Assembly (NCBI RefSeq): GCF_020177595.1
Contig: NZ_JAHTBL010000006.1
Location: 156,536 to 220,535 of the forward strand
Direction of reading: 5' to 3'
Origin: Cognatishimia sp. MH4019
GTDB lineage: Bacteria; Pseudomonadota; Alphaproteobacteria; Rhodobacterales; Rhodobacteraceae
Length of the DNA: 64,000 bases
A program made the translations under genes and the position numbers. The notes below the pieces were generated by a model, which saw nothing but the letters and a program-made list of their open reading frames with translations, made no database searches and was not told the origin of the DNA. Shown one piece after another: positions 7,181-14,406 of the stretch (within the stretch, counting starts at the first letter, position 1; every line of letters starts with the position of its first letter).

Positions 7181-7830
7181 TCGATTTCCTCCGCATTGGC
7201 CAGATTGATCTGCATCGCACGGAATGAGGCCTGAGGGTTGGGCCGTGTCGAGATGCGAACGATCTCGCGCGAACTGGCGATGCGTTGGCTGTCGGCAACG
7301 GCTTCCATTGCCTGCAGGAATGTCGGATGCGTTATGTTCAGCCGCCGCATGGCATAGAGATTGGCACGGTTGACCTTGCCCTGCTTGTCGACTTCAAAGC
7401 CGTATTCCAGCAAGGCGCGGATTTCGTCTGGAACATCCTTGCCGACATCGCGGATGTAGTCGTCGATCAAGTCTTTCGCGATCTTCAGCTCGGGGCCGTA
7501 TTCGAGATAGTCCTGAACACTGATCTCGACCTTTACGAGGCCGTCGAAGGATTTGAAGCTGACATTCCCTTTGCCGCCTTCACGCTTGCCACGGGGCGTG
7601 ACGCCGTATTGCTCGGCCAGCAAATCCGCCAAAACACTGATGTCGTCGTGTGTGTGGCCACGAAACCGCGCGATCTGGTTAGCCAGATCAACCGAAAAGC
7701 CGTGGATCGCGCGCACTGTCTCGTCAACCTGTCGGTCCATCGGCTTCATAAGGTCCTTCGGCACCTTGTGGCCTTGGGCGTTGATGTAATCGGTGAGTTC
7801 ACCGTGTTCGTCGTAAATGTAGCCAGACAT
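7177..7830 (-). CDS. DUF3164 family phage protein
   Basis: 217 residues. The N-terminal segment (YIYDEHGELTDYINAQGHKVP) and the central part (GKREGGKGNVSFKSFDGLVKVEISVQDYLEYGPELKIAKDLID) are typical of DUF3164, a family almost confined to Mu-like phages and lying a few genes after MuB. The C-terminal part holds ALLEYGFEVDKQGKVNRANLYAMRRL. The function is not known. The gene is 14 bases from the DnaA-like gene, one of the few small gaps in this operon. Confidence 0.88.
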   Translation of the reverse strand: MSGYIYDEHGELTDYINAQGHKVPKDLMKPMDRQVDETVRAIHGFSVDLANQIARFRGHTHDDISVLADLLAEQYGVTPRGKREGGKGNVSFKSFDGLVKVEISVQDYLEYGPELKIAKDLIDDYIRDVGKDVPDEIRALLEYGFEVDKQGKVNRANLYAMRRLNITHPTFLQAMEAVADSQRIASSREIVRISTRPNPQASFRAMQINLANAEEIE

Positions 7831-7844
7831 GGCCGTTCCTTTCT

Positions 7845-8360
7845 TCAGGTGAGGTCTGTGAGTTCTTCGAGAATTTTGTTCTTCAGGCTGCGATAACCTT
7901 GAAGCTGGCTATCGGAGCCCAGCAGATGCCGCGCCATCACCTTCAGATCGTCGGCCTTCCAGACGCGGTCCTCGTCGCAGAAACCGATAATGTGCCGCGC
8001 AAGGCGAAGGGCCTTGTCGCGCTCGCTGGGATTGCCGATGAAAAGCTGATCTTCGCAGTCGATCGCATTTTCGGCGATCTCACGAAGAGTGGCGAAGTCC
8101 TGAACGTAGACTGGGCTGTTTTCCAAGTTCTTCGTCACACGCTTCAGCGCATTCATGATGGTGGTGTGATCTCGGCCACCGATCGCCATGCCGATCTGCG
8201 GCAAGGATGCCTCTGTCAAAGTTCTTGCCAGCGCGCAAAATTCGAACCTTGGCCAAACCAGATGCGGCTGGCGGCCAGCACCCTTGATCTCACCTTCAGA
8301 GACACCGCGGTAATCCGAGATGACCCTGAGAATGATCTTGAGATGCGCTTTGGTGGACAT
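7845..8360 (-). CDS. Phage protein with DnaA domain IV-like DNA-binding motif
   Basis: 171 residues. Residues about 10-80 carry the DnaA C-terminal pattern: SDYRGVSEGEIKGAGRQPHLVWPRFEF..ALARTLTEASLPQIGMAIGGRDHTTIMNALKRV. GGRDHTT (residues 61-67) is the DnaA-box recognition signature. The AAA+ and domain I parts of real DnaA are absent; the C-terminal 90 residues are helical and unrecognised. The start overlaps the MuB stop (TGATG). It might bring host replication factors to transposed phage DNA or occupy host DnaA boxes; neither is shown by sequence. Confidence 0.85.
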   Translation of the reverse strand: MSTKAHLKIILRVISDYRGVSEGEIKGAGRQPHLVWPRFEFCALARTLTEASLPQIGMAIGGRDHTTIMNALKRVTKNLENSPVYVQDFATLREIAENAIDCEDQLFIGNPSERDKALRLARHIIGFCDEDRVWKADDLKVMARHLLGSDSQLQGYRSLKNKILEELTDLT

Positions 8361-9379
8361 CAGACCGCGCCACCGCCACGCAGTTGGTAGGCCGCACGCA
8401 TATCGTCCGCCTTCAAAGCGCGACCCATCCCGCGGGCAATCATCGATGCCGCCTTGATGGTCTCGCTCAGCGCCCCAAGCGCACCGGGGCGCGTGGCAAT
8501 CGCGGTGCCCACACGGCGCACATCCTCGTCAGTGATTTGCCATGCGTCCAAAAGCTGATCGATATCTTCGGGATAGGGCTTCATCACGCTGATGCGGTAG
8601 CCGATCCTGCGTGTGACCTGAGGCGACGCATGTTTCACATCGCGGCTTGCATAGGGCGTTGTGCTCTCATTGTTGCCGAGCAGAACCAGACCGCATCGGG
8701 CCATGTCGCGGAAGTGCCGCAACTCGTTTACACCGTCCTCGTTCAGATACTGGGCTTCGTCAACGATCAGCAAAGCGCTGAAGCCGTCGCGCTTCAATGC
8801 CTCAACAATAGCGCCTTTAAGCGTCGCTGAGTTGCGCGTGTCGATGCCAAGCTGAGCACCGATCTCCGACTTCATGGTATGGATGCTGGCGCTCGATGGG
8901 CTCAACACAATGTGGAACACATGAGGCCGGCTTGCCTGAAATGCCTCGGCGGCGCTGGTTTTACCCAATCCTGCCAAAAGGGTTGCAATCGCGATGGTTG
9001 GCAACGCCTGCGCATAGGTGAACGTCTCGAACAGCTCCCGCGCCACGCGCGTTTGAACAAAGCCCGGCTCAACCGGCAGTGCAGACGCCGCCTCAGAAGC
9101 CTCTTGAAAGGACGTAAGGAAGTTCTCGACGCGCTGGGTCGTGTTGTCGTAGCGACCGTTGTAGGTGCCGTCATACCAGCCTGAGAACGTGCCAATCGCC
9201 ATATCTGCGCGGCGCGCAACCTCGGACTTCGTCCAGTCGTTTTCGGACGCGAGCTGAGCGACCTTTGCCGTCGCGGACTTCCACCTCGACTTCAGGTCAT
9301 CGCTTTCAATCTCTGGAACCTGTTTGGACGGGGACCAGCCCGTGACGATACCCGTCTCTGTCTTCGTTTGCGCATTCAT
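8360..9379 (-). CDS. MuB-like AAA+ ATPase, transposition target-DNA activator
   Basis: 339 residues. The N-terminal part has a lambda-repressor-like helix-turn-helix (WTKSEVARRADMAIGTFSGWYDG, residues about 49-71), as in MuB. The ATPase part has a Walker A-like AGLGKT (residues about 136-141), Walker B LLIVDEAQ (203-210), a sensor-type LLGNNEST and an arginine segment (SPQVTRRIGYRI). MuB polymerises on target DNA and delivers it to the transposase, giving target immunity and activating strand transfer. It lies 18 bases after MuA. The first residue of the classic P-loop is not Gly. Confidence 0.93.
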   Translation of the reverse strand: MNAQTKTETGIVTGWSPSKQVPEIESDDLKSRWKSATAKVAQLASENDWTKSEVARRADMAIGTFSGWYDGTYNGRYDNTTQRVENFLTSFQEASEAASALPVEPGFVQTRVARELFETFTYAQALPTIAIATLLAGLGKTSAAEAFQASRPHVFHIVLSPSSASIHTMKSEIGAQLGIDTRNSATLKGAIVEALKRDGFSALLIVDEAQYLNEDGVNELRHFRDMARCGLVLLGNNESTTPYASRDVKHASPQVTRRIGYRISVMKPYPEDIDQLLDAWQITDEDVRRVGTAIATRPGALGALSETIKAASMIARGMGRALKADDMRAAYQLRGGGAV

Positions 9380-9397
9380 GTGTGGTGCTCCTCAAAT

Positions 9398-11356
9398 TTA
9401 CGGCGTTCCGTCGCCTTTGCTTTGATTGTTCGGGTGATCGAAGATGTTCGAGACGCCCAGCGACGCGGCCAACCCGCGCCCGAACGCGTCGGATGTGTCT
9501 GTCGGCGGTGCCAGTCCGGCACTTGGTGTGTTTTGCAATCCGACCACTTTGGGCAGTTCCATATCGAGCGGTTCAGGGTCTGGGATTTGCGCAGCGACCT
9601 GAGCGGGCGTCAGGAGACGTCCAAGACGCAGAACTTCGCGGTGCGCCTTCATGAACTGACGCCTTGTTTTGGCGTGCTGCCGCGCTGCTTCAGCATCGTT
9701 GAAGCCAACCGCTTCGATACACTCGACACGGTCGATGAAACGACCATCCATTGTGTAGACGAAGATATCGCCGTGCAGGTCTTCTGGATCAAAGCGGACC
9801 ATCAATTTGCGGCCCGCATGTGCGATCAAATGTTCGCTCCAATAGCGGTTTCCAGCGAGATGAATTTCGCCGTTGGTGCGCCGTGCTGTCTTGCCCTCGC
9901 CAGCCAAAAGCAGGAATTGTCGCTGAAGCGGGGAAGCGCGGCGCACAACGACGCCAGGACGCTCAAGGCTTTCCTGAAAGACCTCGGCAAAACTACGCCC
10001 TTTGGCCGTTTGCGTGTTGCGGTCTTTGCGCGTGTTGTGGCGCATGATTTCCTGCGCAACGAACTTACGGAATTCGTCAATCGGAATGGCGCGAGAGCCG
10101 TAGTTCTCGGGCTTCGCATCTATCGTGTTTCCGGTAAACGCCCCTTCAAGCGCGGGGTGCCGGCTGATCCGGTCCACCATATCACGCCACGCGCGCTCAA
10201 TCGGCTTGGCCTGACCGTGATAAGGCGTCGTATTATGAACCTCGACGTTGAGCTGTGTCAGAACACCCTTCGGCTCTTCATCCTTCACCTTGAAGCGGAA
10301 CCGGTGTTTCATGCCACCAGTGATCCACTTGGACATAAACGCGCGGCCGTTATCGAAGTAAACATGGTCTGGAATTCCCCAGCTATCCACCATGTCAGAG
10401 ATCGCCAAACGGGTCGTTTCCTTGTTCTCGGTCTGTGAGATACGGAAGCTCAGAACCATTCCAGAGTAGATGTCTTGGAAGCCGATCAGGCATGGCCGAC
10501 CGATGCTGCCATCATCAAACTTCACAAAGACATCGAAGACGTGACCGTCTGCGTTCACCGCTTCCATTGCATGGAATACGCTGCGGTCCCGCGTCTGCGC
10601 CGGATAAAGCTGCGCCGCAGCCGATTTGCCTTCGCGCGCCAACTTGATCGCGACAGGCCCGAACTCAGCATCCAGCCGACGCTTGAGTGTCACCTTCGAC
10701 GGGATTGGAGCCCATTCATGCGCCTTCGCCGCTTCTTCCATCCGCGCGTAGCAACTGGCAAAGCTGGGCCCCGCATTGCGCAGATAATCACTGACCAACA
10801 TATCCCATGCCGCTTGATGGCAGGGCGCCGTCGAAGTGCGGCCTTTGTATTCGGGCAAGAGGGCAGGCAACCAATCGCTTTTATGAAGGCCGTGAAGCCC
10901 TTCAAGCCACCTATAAAGGGTGCGAATGGGTGTCTTCGTTTTGGCCTCGACCAAAGCCCGTGCAGCACCTTCTGGCATCGTCTGACGCAGCTTTGTGAAG
11001 TGCTGAACAACCTTCAGCCTGCGATCGGCTTCCTCGCGCGATGTTCCAGGTGCACTTTGAAAACGATGCCAAAGGCTCTCCGAGATCAGCTCGGAACGCT
11101 CGTCACGTTCCTCCGACGCCACTTCAGCAATCATGGCATCAGCCACGATCTGGTTGATCACTTCCGGCGGAAACAGGGTGTAGTGGTATTCCTTGCGGAT
11201 ACCATCTTTACCGCCACCACCGGGAACCTCTCGGCAGCGGTTTTTATCTTCGGTCCAACGGCGATCTTCCGCAAACCGGCGCATATTACGGACGGTGCGT
11301 GGCAGTGTCGGACAATCAAGTTCGACTATCTCTGATATGGACCACCATTCTTGCAT
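9398..11356 (-). CDS. MuA-like DDE transposase
   Basis: 652 residues, near the length of Mu A (663). N-terminal winged-helix end-binding part (EWWSISEIVELDCPTLPRTVRNMRRFAEDRRW), then helical DNA-binding domains, and an RNase H-type core with the catalytic triad Asp270 (NADGH), Asp335 (YFDNGRAF) and Glu387 (AKPIERAW), matching Mu D269, D336 and E392. A beta-barrel domain and C-terminal MuB/ClpX-contact region follow. It pairs the phage ends, cuts them and joins them to target DNA for integration and replication. Its ATG overlaps the ParB-like stop as TGATG. Confidence 0.97.
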   Translation of the reverse strand: MQEWWSISEIVELDCPTLPRTVRNMRRFAEDRRWTEDKNRCREVPGGGGKDGIRKEYHYTLFPPEVINQIVADAMIAEVASEERDERSELISESLWHRFQSAPGTSREEADRRLKVVQHFTKLRQTMPEGAARALVEAKTKTPIRTLYRWLEGLHGLHKSDWLPALLPEYKGRTSTAPCHQAAWDMLVSDYLRNAGPSFASCYARMEEAAKAHEWAPIPSKVTLKRRLDAEFGPVAIKLAREGKSAAAQLYPAQTRDRSVFHAMEAVNADGHVFDVFVKFDDGSIGRPCLIGFQDIYSGMVLSFRISQTENKETTRLAISDMVDSWGIPDHVYFDNGRAFMSKWITGGMKHRFRFKVKDEEPKGVLTQLNVEVHNTTPYHGQAKPIERAWRDMVDRISRHPALEGAFTGNTIDAKPENYGSRAIPIDEFRKFVAQEIMRHNTRKDRNTQTAKGRSFAEVFQESLERPGVVVRRASPLQRQFLLLAGEGKTARRTNGEIHLAGNRYWSEHLIAHAGRKLMVRFDPEDLHGDIFVYTMDGRFIDRVECIEAVGFNDAEAARQHAKTRRQFMKAHREVLRLGRLLTPAQVAAQIPDPEPLDMELPKVVGLQNTPSAGLAPPTDTSDAFGRGLAASLGVSNIFDHPNNQSKGDGTP

Positions 11357-12189
11357 CAGGATTCAGCATCCCGATCCAGTTCATCCAGAAGCGTGCGCAA
11401 TTCATCCTTATATTCGGCGACAAAATCACGCTTCCAACGCTTCTTCGCCTGCCCCCAAACGGAAACCGTTTTCGTGAACCACGCATCGCGCGGCACGGCA
11501 GGTTCAGACGGGTCGGCAATATCGCCAACTGCGATCTGCCATTCCTTTACTGACGAGACATCACCCGATGCGATCCGCGCGGCACACGCATATTGCTGAT
11601 CTGCTTGCAGTTTCGACAACGCTTTGAGCTGTGCCGCGTTGGACGCAAGAGGCGTGCTTGAGATGAGCGAAATCGCTTTCGGTTCAAGGCTCTTGACCAG
11701 TGCAATAGCGTCCTGAATAGAACGCTGGGAAAGCCCCATCTTTTCGGCGGCGTCTTCCGTGAAAGTGGCTAAGCGCGAAGTTTGCGTTTTGCCACCTGTA
11801 TGTTGATTTCCAAGGTCGCCACCCTTCGCGGTTTCAGGGTGCAACTTCTCGTAGACCGACTTACGCTCAGTTAGAAATATCGCCCGATCAAGCGCTGTCA
11901 GTTCGCGCCGGATAAGGTTTTCGTCGATCTCCGCAAGGCGTGCTTCGGCTTCCGACAGCTCAAGAATTTTGCATTCCGCTTGGTCTAGGCCAGCGATTGC
12001 TAACCCACGGTATCGGTGGGCACCTGCAACCAAAGCAAACTGCCCTTCACCCAACGGGCGCACGATAAGAGGCTCCATCAATCCATTCACAAGGATGGAT
12101 TGCGCGATGGCCTGCGCCCAGTCTTCATCAACAGAACGCAGCCTGTCAGCGACAGTGATACGGGACAGCTCAAGTATCTCGATGGTCAA
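11356..12189 (-). CDS. ParB/Srx-fold N-terminal domain protein of phage
   Basis: 277 residues. The N-terminal domain has the ParB layout: VNGLMEPLIVRPLGEGQFALVAGAHRYRGLAIAG (the GAHRYRG element at 56-62 equals the GERRxRA CTP-binding box) and ENLIRRELTALD (90-101; equals the ENxxRxxLxxxE box). A central helix-turn-helix is possible (AEKMGLSQRSIQDAIALVKSL). The C-terminal third is charged. Chromosomal ParB proteins are CTP-switched DNA clamps; a role in phage DNA segregation, end pairing or transcription control is inferred only. It lies directly before the transposase, overlapping both neighbours by 1-4 bases. Confidence 0.87.
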   Translation of the reverse strand: MTIEILELSRITVADRLRSVDEDWAQAIAQSILVNGLMEPLIVRPLGEGQFALVAGAHRYRGLAIAGLDQAECKILELSEAEARLAEIDENLIRRELTALDRAIFLTERKSVYEKLHPETAKGGDLGNQHTGGKTQTSRLATFTEDAAEKMGLSQRSIQDAIALVKSLEPKAISLISSTPLASNAAQLKALSKLQADQQYACAARIASGDVSSVKEWQIAVGDIADPSEPAVPRDAWFTKTVSVWGQAKKRWKRDFVAEYKDELRTLLDELDRDAES

Positions 12190-12593
12190 TTTTTCGCCCC
12201 CAGATCAATGTGATCGCCAAAGGCGGCAGCGGCGTTGAACTCGGCAACTTCCTTTTGAAGAGCACGCGCCCTCTTACTTAGGCTGTCTTTGATAGTTTTT
12301 CGTGCATTTTCCTCGCGCCGCGCCGCTCTGAAATCGTCCCGGGGTAGGACCCGACGGCTTTCTTTACCGTTATCCGGCGGATCAATGGGACCCTTTCCAG
12401 TGAGAACCCAAGTCAGGTTCAATTGCAAAAATGCGCATATGGATATCAGGTTTTGGTAGCTTGGTTCGCTCCGTTCGTTCAGCCAGTTATTGTAAGTGGA
12501 TGGTCTTACACCGAGAGCTTCCGAGAGCATCGCCTCTGAATAGCCTTGCAACTTCATTTCAGTGCGAATTCGCTCACCAAAACCCAGCTTCAT
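12186..12593 (-). CDS. XRE-type helix-turn-helix protein, early phage regulator
   Basis: 135 residues from the ATG at 12593 (GGGAGG about 8 bases upstream, ATGA overlap with the previous stop). Residues about 5-60 form a lambda-repressor-like domain (FGERIRTEMKLQGYSEAMLSEALGVRPSTYNNWLNERSEPSYQNLISICAFL); the second half is a charged helical tail with KTIKDSLSKRARALQKEVAEFNA. It resembles the DNA-binding half of the c repressor at 13314, so the two may read related operators. It could act as a Ner/Cro-like negative regulator. Confidence 0.82.
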   Translation of the reverse strand: MKLGFGERIRTEMKLQGYSEAMLSEALGVRPSTYNNWLNERSEPSYQNLISICAFLQLNLTWVLTGKGPIDPPDNGKESRRVLPRDDFRAARREENARKTIKDSLSKRARALQKEVAEFNAAAAFGDHIDLGAKN

Positions 12594-12916
12594 CTGAACG
12601 CCTCCCCAAGCCAAAGCATCCCAAAAATCATCACGAACAGGCAGATCGCGCCGATCACGTCGCCGATCCAGCTATCACCCAGACGCACAAGCAGCCGCCA
12701 CGCACGCGCAAGCATCAGTCGGCAGGAAGAGGAAACCGTTGATGCTTGCACGCGGCCTTGCGGCGCTTCCGCGAGTGGCGGCTCGAAATCAGGAAAAGCC
12801 CCAGAGGGCCGAGCAGGACCCTCTGGGAAGGTGGCTCGGCTGTGATCTCCAAGAGGCGAGGAGATGGGACAGTCAGCCGAGCTGGCAATGACGGGGTCTG
12901 TCGGTGCGCGCATCAT
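12590..12916 (-). CDS. Small early phage protein with C-terminal membrane segment
   Basis: 108 residues from the ATG at 12916, which overlaps the previous stop (GCATGATG). The first 65 residues are Pro/Ala-rich and low in structure; the last 40 (MLARAWRLLVRLGDSWIGDVIGAICLFVMIFGMLWLGEAFR, by position residues about 68-108) contain one clear membrane helix. A much shorter protein starting at the internal ATG near residue 68 is an alternative. The function is unknown; small inner-membrane early proteins of phages often serve in exclusion. Confidence 0.6.
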   Translation of the reverse strand: MMRAPTDPVIASSADCPISSPLGDHSRATFPEGPARPSGAFPDFEPPLAEAPQGRVQASTVSSSCRLMLARAWRLLVRLGDSWIGDVIGAICLFVMIFGMLWLGEAFR

Positions 12917-13188
12917 GCTGCCCACCGCTTGAATTCTTCGGCCTGTCGCAAAAGTTCGCGGTGATAGTTTTCAAGAACCACATCGCGCCCCGCATAATCG
13001 ATCAACTTATTCAGCCGATCCTTACTAACGGGTCCACCGTTCAGCCCAAACATACAGCGGCGCGCAGCTTCGGATGGAACACCACTTTCGCGGCACCAAG
13101 CCTCTAATGTGATCGTCCGATTACGCAACGCTGACATGATCGCGCTATAAAGCGCCTGTCCGGGTAGTGGGGTTGGATATGAAGACAT
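12913..13188 (-). CDS. Small DNA-binding-like protein in the Ner position
   Basis: 91 residues, first gene of the early operon, in the place of Mu ner. A helix-turn-helix is likely at residues about 30-62 (TLEAWCRESGVPSEAARRCMFGLNGGPVSKDRLNKLIDYAG, seen as a pattern), followed by a helical tail. GGAG lies 7 bases before the ATG at 13188. Ner in Mu binds between the divergent early and repressor promoters and lowers both. The assignment of the same role here is by position and fold pattern, not by clear homology. Confidence 0.7.
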   Translation of the reverse strand: MSSYPTPLPGQALYSAIMSALRNRTITLEAWCRESGVPSEAARRCMFGLNGGPVSKDRLNKLIDYAGRDVVLENYHRELLRQAEEFKRWAA

Positions 13189-13207
13189 TGCTCGCGCTCC
13201 AATATTC

Positions 13208-13250
13208 TTAGTTTTCTTTGTCTAACAACATTAGTTTATGTGTCAACTAA
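13208..13250. promoter_or_regulatory. Divergent operator/promoter region between repressor and early operon
   Basis: Two dyads with the same half-site lie 24 bp apart centre to centre: TTAG...CTAA at 13208-13225 and TTAGTTTATGTGTCAACTAA at 13231-13250. On the minus strand a perfect -35 TTGACA (13246-13241) sits inside the second dyad, with a poor -10 (TAGACA) 16 bases further on, giving an early promoter that a bound repressor would cover. The location about 1.15 kb from the phage end resembles the Mu operator/enhancer. Function is inferred from pattern. Confidence 0.6.
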
Positions 13251-13313
13251 TAATATTATCAACTTGCGCATGTTTTGTATTCTCGAATCGGATTAAGCCT
13301 GCGATGAGGGGGT

Positions 13314-13979
13314 ATGAAAGGTGCTGGAAAACGGATGAGAGCGGCTCTTGAGGCTCGTGGCTTCAGCGAAGACGCTGTTGCCAAGCGCCTTAATATCAAG
13401 AAGAACCGGCTTAATCACTGGCTCAACGACAGGGCAGAGCCGAGATTTGAAAACCTTCTGGCATTCTGTGAGATTGTAGGTGTCGGAGTTGATGAAATAA
13501 TTCGGCGAACGGACGACAGCCCGCTTAATTTGAACCTTGATCCAGCGGACAATGAGTTCGTGAAAATCAATGTCTATGACGTAGATTTAGCTGCGGGTGA
13601 TGGGCGGGCAGTGACCAGCGAAGAACCCATTGATCAGCTCGCGTTTCGCTCGGTATGGCTGGATCGCACTGGCATCAATCCGGCGCATGCATCAATCGTT
13701 CGTGTTTCGGGCGATAGCATGGAACCGACACTTGCGGGCGGTGGCATCGTGATGATTGATCATCGTGACAAAACACCGATTTCCAAGTCCTATATCTTTG
13801 CCGTCCGCAGGGGGACCGAAGTTGCCGTAAAACGCGTTGAGCGAGACCCGGAAAATAAAGCGATCTTGCTTCACAGTGACAACGTCGATGTTCCGACCAA
13901 AGTGCTACCTACCACTGAGCTTGAGGACTTTGAGATCATCGGCCGCGTCGTGTGGTCCGCACGCACTTGGCCCAGTTAA
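13314..13979 (+). CDS. Phage c-type repressor: XRE domain plus S24/LexA-type autoprotease
   Basis: 221 residues. N-terminal helix-turn-helix (DAVAKRLNIKKNRLNHWLNDRAEPRFENLLAF, residues 21-51), a self-cleavage loop AAGDG (93-97, Ala94-Gly95 bond), catalytic Ser135 in SGDSMEPT and Lys173 in AVKRV. Such repressors are cleaved when RecA is activated by DNA damage, so this Mu-like phage may be SOS-inducible, unlike Mu itself, whose c protein lacks this peptidase. It is transcribed away from the early operon and towards the phage terminus. Confidence 0.94.
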   Translation: MKGAGKRMRAALEARGFSEDAVAKRLNIKKNRLNHWLNDRAEPRFENLLAFCEIVGVGVDEIIRRTDDSPLNLNLDPADNEFVKINVYDVDLAAGDGRAVTSEEPIDQLAFRSVWLDRTGINPAHASIVRVSGDSMEPTLAGGGIVMIDHRDKTPISKSYIFAVRRGTEVAVKRVERDPENKAILLHSDNVDVPTKVLPTTELEDFEIIGRVVWSARTWPS

Positions 13980-14225
13980 TTTACGTCCTAACTCACGGAT
14001 GTTCGGAAGCCGATCGCATGCCCCGCAAACCTTTGAAAGCAAATTACTTTAACCGTTTCTAACGATAGCATGACGAGTAGGGCGCATTTGTCCCTACTTT
14101 GGTCGGATTAGCTTTCAAAGCTGGTATGGTTTATCCTGTAATCCGCAGGCATCGAAAGCTTTGCAAAAAAGAGGTTTGAAGAGTTTTTGAAAAGTATTCG
14201 AAGAGTTTTCGAGACCCACACCGAC
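13980..14225. other. Non-coding stretch between repressor and phage end sites
   Basis: No convincing gene. It contains an AT-rich triplet of short direct repeats near 14172-14212 (GAAGAGTTTTT, GAAAAGTATTC, GAAGAGTTTTC, about 15-bp period), which could be a protein-binding or bending site close to the terminus. The one sizeable minus-strand frame here (14108-14302) runs through the end repeats and gives a Trp/His-rich sequence without family, so I do not call it a gene. Confidence 0.5.
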
Positions 14226-14406
14226 GTGCCAATCCAAGTGAACCAAACGGCCATTCTGCTTGCTCTGTGCCAATCCAAGTGAACCATCAAATTCCAGCTC
14301 ACGCTGACACCGCCCGCCGATTTGCCCTTATTTTCAGGCCTTTCCGCACAATCCCACTTAAAACCGGATTATCCCGTCAGATTGTCAATCCATGTGATCC
14401 GTAACA
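14226..14406 (-). repeat. Phage terminus with MuA-type end-binding sites (attL-like)
   Basis: Read on the minus strand from the end at 14406: TGTTAC, then site 1 CGGATCACATGGATTGACAA (14401-14382), site 2 TGGTTCACTTGGATTGGCAC (14286-14267) and site 3, identical to site 2 (14245-14226). Measured from the terminus they occupy bases 6-25, 121-140 and 162-181, very like the L1, L2, L3 spacing of Mu. A more degenerate copy may lie at 14344-14363. The terminal dinucleotide is 5'-TG, as in Mu. Confidence 0.8.

Larger units (their letters stand above)
1..14406 (-). mobile_element. Mu-like transposable prophage, repressor/early end (partial, continues past position 1)
   Basis: The gene order is that of phage Mu read from its left end: terminal repeats, c-type repressor pointing to the end, divergent early operon with MuA and MuB homologues, GemA, Mor, then lysis and terminase genes (gp25-gp28 equivalents). 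Nearly all genes on the minus strand touch by ATGA or TGATG overlaps. The end at 14406 is set by 5'-TG on the minus strand, directly after a host reading frame that breaks there. Head, tail and the other terminus lie outside the window. Whether the phage is inducible cannot be judged, but no early gene seen here is broken. Confidence 0.93.

Noticed and set aside
14108..14302. 64-codon minus-strand frame near the phage end.
   Set aside because: It runs through the transposase binding repeats and yields a Trp/His-rich peptide repeated with them; no ribosome site.
13980..14406. Possible CRISPR-like array from the repeated 20-mers.
   Set aside because: Only two identical copies and one divergent copy at unequal distances; explained by Mu-type end sites.
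1..14406. Gene transfer agent cluster, because of the 3TM holin.
   Set aside because: MuA, MuB, Mor, GemA and Mu-type terminase genes identify a transposable phage; the holin family is shared by both.
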